This document shows, piece by piece, positions 21,403 to 30,346 of a DNA stretch of 64,000 nt (positions within the stretch are counted from its first letter, which is position 1; each line of letters starts with the position of its first letter). Source of the stretch: Butyricicoccus intestinisimiae (GTDB lineage: Bacteria > Bacillota > Clostridia > Oscillospirales > Butyricicoccaceae); contig NZ_JAHLQI010000003.1 in NCBI RefSeq assembly GCF_018918345.1, forward strand, positions 124,001 to 188,000, written 5' to 3'. The notes beneath the pieces are model-generated. The model saw nothing but the letters and a program-made list of their open reading frames with translations, made no database searches and had not been told where the DNA came from. Position numbers and translations under genes: made by a program.

Positions 21403-23982
21403 ATGACCGGAAGCGGCGGACTGAGCAGCGCACAAGTGCAGGCGTCTCGACAGCAGCACGGCTGCAATCGTCTATCTGAATCCAACGAAAACAAGTTGCT
21501 TTCTCGTTTTCTTTCGGGCTTTTCCGACCCGATCATTCGCATTCTGCTCATTGCGCTGTGCATCAATCTGTTATTTATGCTGCGCGGTGCGCCGTGGTTT
21601 GAAACCGCGGGCATTGCCGCCGCAGTGTTTTTGGCTACGTTTATATCCGCCCTGTCAGAGTACGGCAGCGATGCGGCGTTTCGCCGGATGCAAACAGAAG
21701 CTGCCAACGTGACCTGCCGTGTGCGGCGCGACGGCGGCCGCATCGTTGTCATTCCCGCGGATGATGTCGTGTGCGGCGATTTGATTTTGCTGCAGGCAGG
21801 AGAGAGCATCCCTGCGGATGGAGTTCTGCGCGAAGGCCAAGTGGATGTCAATCAATCTGCACTGACCGGCGAAAGTCACGACTTACACAAAACACTCGAT
21901 GCAGAATTGCTGCGTGGCAGCGTTGTTACATCCGGAGAAGGCATCATGGAAGCCACTGCTGTCGGCAGCAAAACTGTATACGGCAGCATGGCGCAGCAAT
22001 TGCAGGAGGACACGCGCGAAAGTCCGCTGCACGTTCGTCTGGATGCCCTCGCAAGTACCATCAGCAAGCTGGGCATAGCAGCCGCAGTTCTCGTTGCGGC
22101 GTCAGACCTGTTTTTGTGTTTGATTGTTCAGGGCGGCATGCGGCAGCACGCAGTGTTTATCTTGCAGCACGTCCTGCACGCCATCACGCTGGCAGTGACC
22201 GTGCTCGTTGTCGCCGTGCCGGAGGGTCTGCCGATGATGATAACCGTTGTGTTGTCCTCCAATATGCTGCGCATGATGCACGACCATGTTTTGGTTCGCC
22301 GCCTGACCGGCATTGAGACCGCCGGAAGCATGAACATCCTGTTTACCGACAAAACCGGCACACTGACCTCGGGACAAATGACCGCAGAGACCGTATTCTC
22401 CGGTGACGGCACGCGATTTGACGGGATGCAGTCTCTGCGCCGGCATGCATCGGCACTGTTTGGGCAAATCTATGCGGATTGCCGGTATAATACCGGCGCC
22501 ACGCTGTCTGTAAGCGGCATAGCAGGCGGCAACGCGACTGACCGCGCGCTGCTGCGCGCGATTGCGTCATTTGACACCGGACGCGCAGAACCCGCCTGTC
22601 AGCGCATCCCCTTTGATTCCAGCCGAAAATATGCGGCGGTTCGTCTGCCTCAGCGGGCACAAACCTTGGTGCGCGGCGCACCGGAACTGCTTCTTCCCCG
22701 CTGCTCGCACTATCTCACGCCGGACGGTCTGGTGCGCCCCTTTTGTTCCCATGCGTTATCTCGCATCATACATGAGCAATCGGCGGCAGGCGGGCGGTTA
22801 CTCGCTATGGCAGTCACTGACCAAGCCGTATCCGAAACACATCTGCCGCACGGCATGACCCTGACAGCCCTGCTCGTTCTGCACGATCCCCTGCGCCGCG
22901 AGACACCGCAGGCGATTCACCAGCTAGCGCAGGCAGGTATCCGCACCGTCATGCTGACCGGCGACCATCCGGATACCGCGCGTGCCATCGCCCAACGATG
23001 CGGCATTCTATCCGATGCCCACCCACTGATAATAGACAGCCGGCAATTGCACGCTTGGTCAGAGCGTGAGCTTATCCAAAATTTGCCCAAGCTCGCCGTT
23101 GTGGCGCGGGCACTGCCAACAGACAAAGTGCGGCTGATTCAGGCGTCACAGACCGCTGGACTCGTCACGGGCATGACCGGAGACGGCGTCAACGATGCGC
23201 CTGCCCTCAAGCTCGCAGACATCGGTTTCGCCATGGGCAGCGGCACCGCCGTTGCCAAAGAAGCCGGTGATATTGTCATCACAGACGACAATCCGGCATC
23301 CATCGCGCACGCCGTGCTGTACGGACGCACGATTTTCAAAAGTATTCGGAAATTTCTGGTCTTTCAGCTGACGATGAACCTTTGCGCCGTCGGCGTATCT
23401 ATCGCCGGACCGCTCATCGGTATTGACACGCCGGTCACCGTCATGCAAATGCTGTGGATCAACCTGATTATGGACACACTGGCAGGCTTGGCGTTTTCCG
23501 GAGAGCCGCCGCTGCAGGAATATATGCGCGAACCGCCCAAGTGCCGCGAGGAACCCGTGCTCAACCGATATATGAAAAGTCAGCTTATCTGGACGGGCAG
23601 TTATACCATTGTTTTATGTATTATATTTCTGCGCGCCGCACCCCTTCGCCGGTTTTTCAGCTATGCCGCCGATCCCATTCGATTTTTAACCGCATTTTTT
23701 ACGCTGTTTATCTTTTGCGGCATTTTCAACGCCTTCAATGCGCGCACGCACCGGCTGCATATCTTGGCACACATCCGGCGCGATCCGCTGTTTCTCAGCA
23801 TCATGACAGCGGTCTCCCTCGTGCAGCTCGGACTGATTTATTACGGCGGCGCCCTGTTTCGCACGACACCGCTGCCGCTATACCAATTGTGCGCTGCAGC
23901 AGGTCTCGCGCTCACCGTGATTCCCGCGGATTTGCTGCGCAAGCTGTGGCTGCGGGCAGCCGGACGCGAACGAAATTTTTGA
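21403..23982 (+). CDS. Calcium-transporting P-type ATPase (P2B-like)
   Basis: The 859-residue protein has all P-type landmarks: TGES at 155-158 (actuator), PEGLP at 273-277 in the fourth membrane helix, DKTGTLT with phosphorylated D316, the MLTGDHPDTA hinge, TGDGVNDAPAL from 592, and the NLIMDTLAGLAFSGEPP sixth-helix segment. PEGLP together with N-x-x-x-D-T in helix 6 is the pattern of Ca2+ pumps; the short N-terminus without calmodulin or metal-binding domains fits bacterial LMCA1-like enzymes. GGAGGG precedes the ATG at 21403 by 6 bases. It is a single-gene unit 150 bases after rubrerythrin. Calcium export is the most likely role. Confidence 0.92.
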   Translation: MTGSGGLSSAQVQASRQQHGCNRLSESNENKLLSRFLSGFSDPIIRILLIALCINLLFMLRGAPWFETAGIAAAVFLATFISALSEYGSDAAFRRMQTEAANVTCRVRRDGGRIVVIPADDVVCGDLILLQAGESIPADGVLREGQVDVNQSALTGESHDLHKTLDAELLRGSVVTSGEGIMEATAVGSKTVYGSMAQQLQEDTRESPLHVRLDALASTISKLGIAAAVLVAASDLFLCLIVQGGMRQHAVFILQHVLHAITLAVTVLVVAVPEGLPMMITVVLSSNMLRMMHDHVLVRRLTGIETAGSMNILFTDKTGTLTSGQMTAETVFSGDGTRFDGMQSLRRHASALFGQIYADCRYNTGATLSVSGIAGGNATDRALLRAIASFDTGRAEPACQRIPFDSSRKYAAVRLPQRAQTLVRGAPELLLPRCSHYLTPDGLVRPFCSHALSRIIHEQSAAGGRLLAMAVTDQAVSETHLPHGMTLTALLVLHDPLRRETPQAIHQLAQAGIRTVMLTGDHPDTARAIAQRCGILSDAHPLIIDSRQLHAWSERELIQNLPKLAVVARALPTDKVRLIQASQTAGLVTGMTGDGVNDAPALKLADIGFAMGSGTAVAKEAGDIVITDDNPASIAHAVLYGRTIFKSIRKFLVFQLTMNLCAVGVSIAGPLIGIDTPVTVMQMLWINLIMDTLAGLAFSGEPPLQEYMREPPKCREEPVLNRYMKSQLIWTGSYTIVLCIIFLRAAPLRRFFSYAADPIRFLTAFFTLFIFCGIFNAFNARTHRLHILAHIRRDPLFLSIMTAVSLVQLGLIYYGGALFRTTPLPLYQLCAAAGLALTVIPADLLRKLWLRAAGRERNF

Positions 23983-24036
23983 CGGATTTTCCGCAGTTTG
24001 TTTCGGCTAAAATTTTTGTAACATGCAGAAAATCTA

Positions 24037-24065
24037 TTGCATTTTGTCCATGCGTGTAGTATACT
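24037..24065 (+). promoter_or_regulatory. Promoter of the riboflavin operon
   Basis: TTGCAT (24037-24042) and TATACT (24060-24065) are 17 bases apart and end about 25 bases before the FMN aptamer. Confidence 0.75.
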
Positions 24066-24089
24066 TGTACTTGTCAAGAAAATAACATT

Positions 24090-24213
24090 GTTCTTCGGGG
24101 CAGGGTGCAATTCCCTACCGGCGGTACAGCCCGCGACCCGCTGGAAGCAATTCCGCGGCCGATCCGGTTTGAGTCCGGAGCCGACAGTCACAGTCTGGAT
24201 GGAAGAAGATACA
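24090..24213 (+). promoter_or_regulatory. FMN riboswitch (RFN element)
   Basis: The segment contains the conserved RFN blocks in order: TCTTCGGGGCAGGGTG, AATTCCCTACCGGCGGT, AGCCCGCGA, CCGATCCGGT..GAGTCCGGAGCCGACAGT and GATGGAAGAAGA, whose ends pair to close P1. It lies directly upstream of ribD. FMN binding should turn the operon off. Confidence 0.96.
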
Positions 24214-24216
24214 ATC

Positions 24217-24331
24217 GAGACATGTTACAATGTCTCTTGTTTGTTTTGCCCTGTTTCACGCACATGCGTAAACAGGCTCTTTTTGTTTTGTGCGCCCTGT
24301 TTGATGCATTTCAAGCGGGGCTTTTTGTTTT
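24217..24331 (+). terminator. Three successive terminator-like hairpins before ribD
   Basis: Hairpin 1 (24217-24236) has a 7-bp stem and TTGTTTGTTTT. Hairpin 2 (24250-24276) has an 11-bp stem with one bulge, followed by TCTTTTTG. Hairpin 3 (24294-24321) has 11 pairs including G-U pairs, followed by TTTTTGTTTT. Any could be the FMN-controlled terminator; together they make a stepped barrier between aptamer and the ribD ribosome binding site (GGAG at 24332). Confidence 0.7.
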
Positions 24332-24344
24332 GGAGTTGATAAAA

Positions 24345-25454
24345 ATGTCTGAAATCACGCAGCGCGATGTGCAGTATATGCGTCATGCGCTGGAGCTTGC
24401 CAAGCGCGGCGCCGGACACGTCTCTCCCAACCCGATGGTCGGCGCGGTCATTGTCAAGGACGACCGCATCATCGGCGAGGGCTGGCATGAGCATATTGGC
24501 GGTCTGCATGCAGAGCGCAACGCATTTAAAAATTGTACGGAGGACTGCACCGGCGCTACCATTTATGTGACACTGGAGCCGTGCTGTCACTGGGGGCGCA
24601 CCCCGCCGTGCACGGACGCCATTTTGGAGCACAAGATTGCCCGTGTCGTTGTCGGCTGTCTGGATCCGAACCCGCTCGTCGCCGGAAAGGGTCTGCGCAT
24701 TTTGCGTGACGCCGGTATTTCTTGTGTTTCCGGTGTTCTGGAAAACGAATGCCACGCCGTAAACGAGGTGTTCTTCCATTACATTACGACCAAGACCCCA
24801 TTTGTCGTGATGAAATACGCGATGACGCTGGACGGCCGCATTGCCGCGTACACCGGAGATTCCAAATGGGTGACCGGCGAAACGGCGCGGCTGCACGTAC
24901 AGGAAACCCGCAAGCGCCTGAGCGGCATTATGGTCGGCATCGGAACCGTGCTCGCAGATGATCCCATGCTCAACTGCCGCATCGAAACCGGCGTCGATCC
25001 CATTCGTCTGATCTGTGACAGCCAACTGCGCACACCGCTGGACAGTCAGCTTGTGCGCACCGCAAAGGACATTCCGACTTGGATTTTCTGTGCACACGCA
25101 CAGTCTGACCGCGCTGCAGCGCTGGAAAAAGCCGGCGTTCGTGTCGTCTCCCTGCCGGATGCCGACGGCAAGCGCGTAGACCTGCGCGCTGTGATGAATT
25201 ACCTCGGCGAACAGCAGGTTGACAGTGTATTGCTGGAAGGCGGCGGCACGCTCAACGGCGAAGCCCTGCGGCTCGGACTTGTCCACAAAGTACAGGCATA
25301 TATTGCCCCGAAGCTGATCGGCGGCGCAAGCGCACACGGCCCTGTCGGCGGCCCCGGCATTGCAAAAATGGCAGATGCGCTGCAGCTGGCTGATTTAACT
25401 ATTACACGGCTGGGAGAGGATATTCTCATCGAAGGCCGCATCCGAAAGGACTGA
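24345..25454 (+). CDS. ribD: Bifunctional pyrimidine deaminase/reductase of riboflavin synthesis
   Basis: The 369-residue protein joins an N-terminal deaminase (zinc motif H55-A-E57 and P-C80-x8-C89) to a C-terminal reductase (KYAMTLDGRIAAYTGDSKWVTGE, then VLLEGGGTLNGEALRLGLV). It performs the second and third steps from GTP to riboflavin. The ATG at 24345 has GGAG 9 bases upstream; the frame is open further up but runs through the riboswitch. It is first in a ribD-ribE-ribBA-ribH operon, 4 bases before ribE. Confidence 0.96.
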   Translation: MSEITQRDVQYMRHALELAKRGAGHVSPNPMVGAVIVKDDRIIGEGWHEHIGGLHAERNAFKNCTEDCTGATIYVTLEPCCHWGRTPPCTDAILEHKIARVVVGCLDPNPLVAGKGLRILRDAGISCVSGVLENECHAVNEVFFHYITTKTPFVVMKYAMTLDGRIAAYTGDSKWVTGETARLHVQETRKRLSGIMVGIGTVLADDPMLNCRIETGVDPIRLICDSQLRTPLDSQLVRTAKDIPTWIFCAHAQSDRAAALEKAGVRVVSLPDADGKRVDLRAVMNYLGEQQVDSVLLEGGGTLNGEALRLGLVHKVQAYIAPKLIGGASAHGPVGGPGIAKMADALQLADLTITRLGEDILIEGRIRKD

Positions 25455-25458
25455 AGCT

Positions 25459-26112
25459 ATGTTTACCGGAATTGTCGAAGAAGTCGGTGAAATCACCGGT
25501 CTGCGGCAGTCAGCAACCAGTACGGTTCTCGGCGTTCGCGCCAGCACGGTTCTCGGCGGCACGAAGCTCGGTGATTCCATCGCCGTCAACGGCGTTTGTC
25601 TGACCGTGGTTCGCCTCACCGGAGACGGATTTGAAGGTGACGTCATGCCGGAGACCATGCGCCGCACCAATCTGGGCGCCCTCAAGCCGAAATCCCGCGT
25701 CAATCTGGAGCGTGCGATGGCGGCGGACGGCCGATTCGGCGGACACATCGTTGCCGGACACGTGGACGGCACCGGAACCATTACAGATTTATCTCCGGAA
25801 GGAAATGCCGTTTGGGTGACAATTGCCGCCCCGTCCAGCATCCTGCACTACATTGTAGAAAAGGGCTCGATTACGATTGACGGCATCAGCTTGACGGTGG
25901 CTTACGTCGATGACCGCTGTTTTAAGGTCTCGATTATCCCGCACACCGGTCAGGAAACCACTCTGCTGACCCGCAAGCCCGGCTATGTCGTGAATCTGGA
26001 ATGCGACATTGTCGGAAAATATATTGAAAAGCTAATGAAACCCGCGCCGGAAGCGGACAAGCCGTCCGGCGGCCTGACCGCCGATTTTCTGTCGGCACAC
26101 GGGTTTCTCTGA
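25459..26112 (+). CDS. ribE: Riboflavin synthase alpha chain
   Basis: The 217-residue protein shows the two homologous lumazine-binding halves of the enzyme (MFTGIVEEVGEITGL at the start; GGHIVAGHVDGTGTI and the second-half SITIDGISLTVA motif). It dismutates two 6,7-dimethyl-8-ribityllumazine molecules into riboflavin plus the pyrimidine precursor. It starts 4 bases after ribD and ends 15 bases before ribBA, so it is translated from the same mRNA. The length is normal. Confidence 0.96.
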   Translation: MFTGIVEEVGEITGLRQSATSTVLGVRASTVLGGTKLGDSIAVNGVCLTVVRLTGDGFEGDVMPETMRRTNLGALKPKSRVNLERAMAADGRFGGHIVAGHVDGTGTITDLSPEGNAVWVTIAAPSSILHYIVEKGSITIDGISLTVAYVDDRCFKVSIIPHTGQETTLLTRKPGYVVNLECDIVGKYIEKLMKPAPEADKPSGGLTADFLSAHGFL

Positions 26113-26127
26113 CAGGAGGATATAAAA

Positions 26128-27336
26128 ATGGCTGATTTTGCAACCATTGAAGAAGCTCTGGACGCCCTGCGTGCAGGCAAAAACATTCTGGTCATTGACG
26201 ATCCGGATCGTGAAAACGAAGGCGACATCATCTGTGCCGCACAGTTTGCAACCACAGAAAACGTCAACTTCATGGCAACCTATGCCAAGGGTCTGATCTG
26301 TATGCCGATGAGCGGCGAATACTGCGACAAGCTGGGTCTGCCGCCGATGGTCGAACAGAACACCGACAACCACGAGACCGCGTTCACCGTAGCCATTGAC
26401 CACGTGAACACCACCACCGGTATTTCCGCCGAAGAGCGCGGCTATACCGCCCGCGCAACGGTTCTGGCAAACGCCAAGCCGTCCGATTTCCGCCGCCCGG
26501 GTCATATGTTCCCGCTGCGCGCACGCGAAGGCGGCGTGCTGATTCGCTCCGGCCACACCGAAGCTACCGTGGATTTGTGCCGTCTGGCAAATCTGGAGCC
26601 GGTTGGTCTGTGCTGTGAGATTATGCGTGAGGATGGCACCATGATGCGCACGACAGAACTGATTGAATTCGCCAAGGAACACAATCTGGTTATGATTTCC
26701 ATTGCCGACCTGATTGCTTACCGCATGCGCGACAAGGACGAAGCCCTTGTAGAAGAAGTTGCTTGTGCGGACATGCCGACCAAGTTTGGCCATTTCAAAA
26801 TTCACGGCTTTATCAACAAGGTTTCCGGCGAGCATCACGTTGCCCTGACCATGGGTGATATCGCAAACGGTGAGCCGGTTCTGTGCCGTGTTCACTCTGA
26901 GTGCCTGACCGGTGACACGTTCGGCTCCAAGCGCTGCGACTGCGGCGAACAGCTGGCGGCTTCGCTCAAGGCAATCAACGAAGAAGGCCGCGGTCTGCTG
27001 CTGTATCTGCGTCAGGAAGGACGCGGCATCGGCTTGATTAACAAGCTGCGCGCTTATGAACTGCAGGAGCAGGGCTACGATACCGTAGACGCGAACATCA
27101 AGCTCGGCTTCCCGGCTGATATGCGCGAGTACGGCATGGGTGCACAGATTCTCGTTGCCCTCGGCGTACAGAAGCTGCGCCTGATGACCAACAACCCGAC
27201 CAAGATTCACGGCCTGTCCGGCTACGGTCTGGAAATTGTCGAGCGCGTGCCGATTCAGATCGCTGCAAACCCTGTCGATGCGTTCTATCTCAAGACCAAG
27301 CAGGAGCGCATGGATCACATGACCGAATATAAGTAA
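26128..27336 (+). CDS. ribBA: Bifunctional 3,4-dihydroxy-2-butanone 4-phosphate synthase / GTP cyclohydrolase II
   Basis: The 402-residue fusion has an N-terminal RibB half ([33 protein letters not shown]-like segment, [23 protein letters not shown]) and a C-terminal RibA half with the zinc cysteines ([18 protein letters not shown]) and [10 protein letters not shown]. It makes both starting precursors of riboflavin. A GGAGG lies 7 bases before the ATG. It is the third operon gene, 32 bases before ribH. Confidence 0.97.
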   Translation: MADFATIEEALDALRAGKNILVIDDPDRENEGDIICAAQFATTENVNFMATYAKGLICMPMSGEYCDKLGLPPMVEQNTDNHETAFTVAIDHVNTTTGISAEERGYTARATVLANAKPSDFRRPGHMFPLRAREGGVLIRSGHTEATVDLCRLANLEPVGLCCEIMREDGTMMRTTELIEFAKEHNLVMISIADLIAYRMRDKDEALVEEVACADMPTKFGHFKIHGFINKVSGEHHVALTMGDIANGEPVLCRVHSECLTGDTFGSKRCDCGEQLAASLKAINEEGRGLLLYLRQEGRGIGLINKLRAYELQEQGYDTVDANIKLGFPADMREYGMGAQILVALGVQKLRLMTNNPTKIHGLSGYGLEIVERVPIQIAANPVDAFYLKTKQERMDHMTEYK

Positions 27337-27368
27337 ACTTTGACCGTTTATTCAGGAGGATATCAAAT

Positions 27369-27830
27369 ATGAAACTGTTAGAAGGAAATGTAGTAGGCAC
27401 CGGCCTGAAGGTTGGTATTGTAGCTGCCCGCTTCAATGAATTCATCGTAGGCAAGCTGGTCAGCGGCGCACAGGACGCACTGGTTCGTCACGGCGTATCT
27501 GCGGACGACATCGAAATCGCTTGGGTTCCGGGCGCATTTGAAATCCCGCTGATTGCACAGAAGATGGCAAACTCCGGCAAGTATGACATGGTTCTGTGCC
27601 TCGGCGCTGTTATCCGCGGTTCGACCTCTCACTACGATCTGGTTTGCAACGAGTGCGCAAAGGGCGTTGCACAGGTTTCTCTGTCCGCCGGCATTCCGGT
27701 TCTGTTCGGCGTCGTTACCACCGACACCATCGAGCAGGCTATCGAGCGCGCAGGCACCAAGGCCGGCAACAAGGGCTACGACGTTGCTTGCTCCGGCATC
27801 GAGATGGCAAATCTGATCCGCAACCTGTAA
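27369..27830 (+). CDS. ribH: 6,7-dimethyl-8-ribityllumazine synthase
   Basis: The 153-residue protein has the lumazine synthase motifs [44 protein letters not shown] and the catalytic-histidine region, and [23 protein letters not shown]. It condenses the pyrimidinedione with dihydroxybutanone phosphate and usually forms a 60-subunit shell around RibE. AGGAGG lies 9 bases before the ATG. It is last in the FMN-controlled operon and is followed by a strong terminator. Confidence 0.97.
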   Translation: MKLLEGNVVGTGLKVGIVAARFNEFIVGKLVSGAQDALVRHGVSADDIEIAWVPGAFEIPLIAQKMANSGKYDMVLCLGAVIRGSTSHYDLVCNECAKGVAQVSLSAGIPVLFGVVTTDTIEQAIERAGTKAGNKGYDVACSGIEMANLIRNL

Positions 27831-27846
27831 GTTTCTCATATGATAT

Positions 27847-27895
27847 ATACGCCCCGCATGCGCCCCAGACACGCGCTGTGCGGGGCGTATTTTAT
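27847..27895 (+). terminator. Terminator of the riboflavin operon
   Basis: A perfect 12-bp stem ATACGCCCCGCA (27847-27858) with its complement at 27879-27890 encloses a 20-base loop that can itself pair in part; TTTTATTTC follows. Confidence 0.88.
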
Positions 27896-28090
27896 TTCTT
27901 GCTGTTATACAAAAAAACTGTCGATTTTTTTGTAAGTTTTCCATAAGTTTTCCATAATATTACACAAATCACCCTAGCATATTTCCGAAAAGTATGATAC
28001 ACTATAAATAGTCTCTTGTGAGATATTTCACAAAGCACAAGAGACCATGGTTAGGAAGAGATTTTTTTTGGAAAAGGTGGAACAAACATT

Positions 28091-29674
28091 ATGGTCACTT
28101 GGAACAATTTAGACACGCTCGCAGCATTCAGCAAGCTGATTCAGTTGAAGGACTGCGTGAATATTGCACGGGCAATGACGGGGGAAAACGGCGCTGCACG
28201 TGTTAAAAAATATAGTGCACCGATGGCGGCAGGTCTGCACTTCAATTATGCCGCAAAGCAGGTGAATGACGACGTTCTTGCCGTGCTTGCGGAGCTCGCA
28301 AAAGAAACCCAAGCCATTGACAAATACAAGGAGCTGCTGAGCGGCGCCGTCATCAACACCGGCGAAAAGCGCCTTGTGCTGCATCAGCTGGCACGCGGTC
28401 AGCAGTGTGATGCTGTCATCGCAGACGGTGTGGACAAGCGCGAATTCTACGTGTCGCAGCAGAAGAAAATTGCTGCATTTGCCAAGAAGGTACATGCCGG
28501 TGAAATCACCAACGAAGCCGGCGAGCCGTACACCACCGTCGTTCAGATTGGCATCGGCGGCAGCGACCTCGGCCCGCGCGCCATTTATCTGGCTCTGGAA
28601 AACTGGGCACGGGTACATGACACGCTCAAGATGGAAGCGAAATTCATCAGCAACGTTGATCCGGACGATGCAGCAGCCGTGCTCCAGTCGGTAGACATTG
28701 CACACACGCTGTTTATCGTTGTTTCCAAGTCCGGCACCACGCTGGAGACGCTGACCAACGAGACATTCGTCAAGAACGCCATCAAGAATGCCGGTCTGGA
28801 GGTCTCCAAGCACATGCTGGCTGTCACCAGCGAGACATCTCCGCTCGCCAAGGGCGCAGATTATATGGCCGCGTTCTTTATGGATGACTACATCGGCGGC
28901 AGATATTCTTCTTCTTCCGCAGTCGGCGGCGCGGTACTGTCGCTTGCCTTTGGTCCGGAAGTTTTCGCTGACATTCTGGACGGCGCAGCAGAGACTGACA
29001 AGCTGTCTCTCAACGAAAACATTTTGGAAAATGCCGCTCTGCTCGATGCTCTCATCGGCGTATACGAGCGCAATGTACAGAATTATCAGTGTACCGCTGT
29101 TCTGCCGTATTCGCAGGCACTCAGCCGCTTCCCTGCTCATTTACAGCAGCTGGACATGGAGTCCAACGGCAAGTCCGTCAACCGCCGCGGCGAGCCGATT
29201 CATTACGCAACCGGTCCGGTAATTTTCGGTGAGCCGGGCACCAACGGTCAGCACTCGTTCTATCAGCTGCTGCATCAGGGCACAGATATTACCCCGCTGC
29301 AGTTTATCGGCTTCAAGAACAGCCAGATCGGCATGGATGTCACCATTCAGGGCAGCACAAGCCAGCAAAAGCTGTGCGCTAACGTTGTCGCACAGATTGT
29401 TGCCTTTGCCTGCGGCAAGGACGATTCGGACAACAACAAGAAGTTCGAGGGTGGCCGCCCGTCCAGCATCATCATCGGTGACCAGCTGACACCGGCTGCG
29501 CTCGGCGCTCTGCTCGCACACTTTGAGAACAAGGTCATGTTCCAGGGCTTTATCTGGAATCTGAACAGCTTCGATCAGGAAGGCGTACAGCTCGGCAAGA
29601 TTCTTGCAAAGCGCGTCCTCGCGCACGAGACCGACGGCGCACTCAAGGAGTACAGCGACCTGCTGGACATTTAA
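28091..29674 (+). CDS. pgi: Glucose-6-phosphate isomerase
   Basis: The 527-residue protein carries PGI motifs: GIGGSDLGPRAIY, VVSKSGTTLETLTNE, a SSSAVGGAVLSLAFG segment, the LQQLDMESNGKSVNRRGEP catalytic region and GQHSFYQLLHQGT. It interconverts glucose and fructose 6-phosphates. GGTGG lies 10 bases before the ATG. It is a single-gene unit, ended by a terminator at 29687. The length and architecture match the longer, mannose-independent PGI class common in gut bacteria. Confidence 0.96.
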   Translation: MVTWNNLDTLAAFSKLIQLKDCVNIARAMTGENGAARVKKYSAPMAAGLHFNYAAKQVNDDVLAVLAELAKETQAIDKYKELLSGAVINTGEKRLVLHQLARGQQCDAVIADGVDKREFYVSQQKKIAAFAKKVHAGEITNEAGEPYTTVVQIGIGGSDLGPRAIYLALENWARVHDTLKMEAKFISNVDPDDAAAVLQSVDIAHTLFIVVSKSGTTLETLTNETFVKNAIKNAGLEVSKHMLAVTSETSPLAKGADYMAAFFMDDYIGGRYSSSSAVGGAVLSLAFGPEVFADILDGAAETDKLSLNENILENAALLDALIGVYERNVQNYQCTAVLPYSQALSRFPAHLQQLDMESNGKSVNRRGEPIHYATGPVIFGEPGTNGQHSFYQLLHQGTDITPLQFIGFKNSQIGMDVTIQGSTSQQKLCANVVAQIVAFACGKDDSDNNKKFEGGRPSSIIIGDQLTPAALGALLAHFENKVMFQGFIWNLNSFDQEGVQLGKILAKRVLAHETDGALKEYSDLLDI

Positions 29675-29686
29675 CATCAGACAAGC

Positions 29687-29720
29687 AAAAAGGCGGTTCC
29701 GCGAGGAATCGCCTTTTTCT
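29687..29720 (+). terminator. Terminator after pgi
   Basis: A-rich stem with GGCGGTTCC/GGAATCGCC core, loop GCGA, followed by TTTTTCT. Confidence 0.85.
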
Positions 29721-29787
29721 ATTGTGCTACGTATTTTCCGACAATTGGCGGATTCTTACTTTATTTCTTAAGATTCCAGCTTATTTA

Positions 29788-29816
29788 TTGACAATCCATA
29801 TAATGCATGTTATTTT
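29788..29816 (+). promoter_or_regulatory. Promoter of the small membrane-anchored protein gene
   Basis: TTGACA (29788-29793) and TATTTT (29811-29816) are separated by 17 bases in strongly AT-rich DNA. Confidence 0.65.
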
Positions 29817-29916
29817 TTGTATATAAAATATATGCAACATTTCCAATCGTTTTCGCATTTTTGTCACATATCAGACATTACTTTCTATCGCTCACTTAGA
29901 AATGGAGGTTTGTCTT

Positions 29917-30258
29917 ATGAAACTTATGAAACTTCGAAAGAAACTTCTTATAGCGGGAATTCTCGTCCTCGTTCTAATCGGCGCAGGTCTATGTTATCAC
30001 AACTACCGTGCTGAGCATTCCTACTACGCTATGGGTGGTAAAGTAGTGGTAGCAGATAAGCAGATGTCTGGTTCTCAGCATTATATTGTGATCAAGGAAA
30101 CAATCGATGCCTTGCAGCAAAAAGATTACTACTACACATTATCCTGCACAAAAGAACAATATGATCAGGTCAATGTCGGTGACACCGTATATTGCGAACG
30201 TTTTCAGAGTGCTGTTACCTATAAGGGAAACATCAATAAAATAGAAGTAATTAGCTGA
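29917..30258 (+). CDS. Small membrane-anchored exported protein, unknown function
   Basis: The 113-residue protein has a basic N-terminus and one hydrophobic helix (about residues 9-28) with no cleavage site or lipobox, followed by an 80-residue extracytoplasmic part rich in Tyr, Val and Lys (KVVVADKQMSG, YYTLSCTKEQYDQVNVGDTVYCERF). Two external cysteines could form a disulfide. The Q-Y-D-Q-V-N-V-G-D-T-V pattern resembles a small beta-barrel, OB-like domain. GGAGG lies 8 bases before the ATG at 29917. The gene and its upstream DNA are more AT-rich than neighbours. I cannot name a family. Confidence 0.72.
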   Translation: MKLMKLRKKLLIAGILVLVLIGAGLCYHNYRAEHSYYAMGGKVVVADKQMSGSQHYIVIKETIDALQQKDYYYTLSCTKEQYDQVNVGDTVYCERFQSAVTYKGNINKIEVIS

Positions 30259-30282
30259 TGTCCCATCAATTGACCGTCTGAT

Positions 30283-30311
30283 TTGACACGTTCCCGCCGC
30301 TCCGCTACAAT
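30283..30311 (+). promoter_or_regulatory. Promoter of the polysaccharide deacetylase gene
   Basis: TTGACA (30283-30288) and TACAAT (30306-30311) are 17 bases apart. Confidence 0.75.
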
Positions 30312-30346
30312 ACCTTTGTACAAAACCTACCAAAAGGAGAGATATT

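Noticed and set aside
24105-24344. An upstream extension of the ribD reading frame
   Set aside because: The extra 80 codons cross the FMN aptamer and three hairpins; the ATG at 24345 has the ribosome site.
26032-27318. A 428-codon minus-strand open frame opposite ribBA
   Set aside because: It is antisense to a certain enzyme gene, without start signals of its own.
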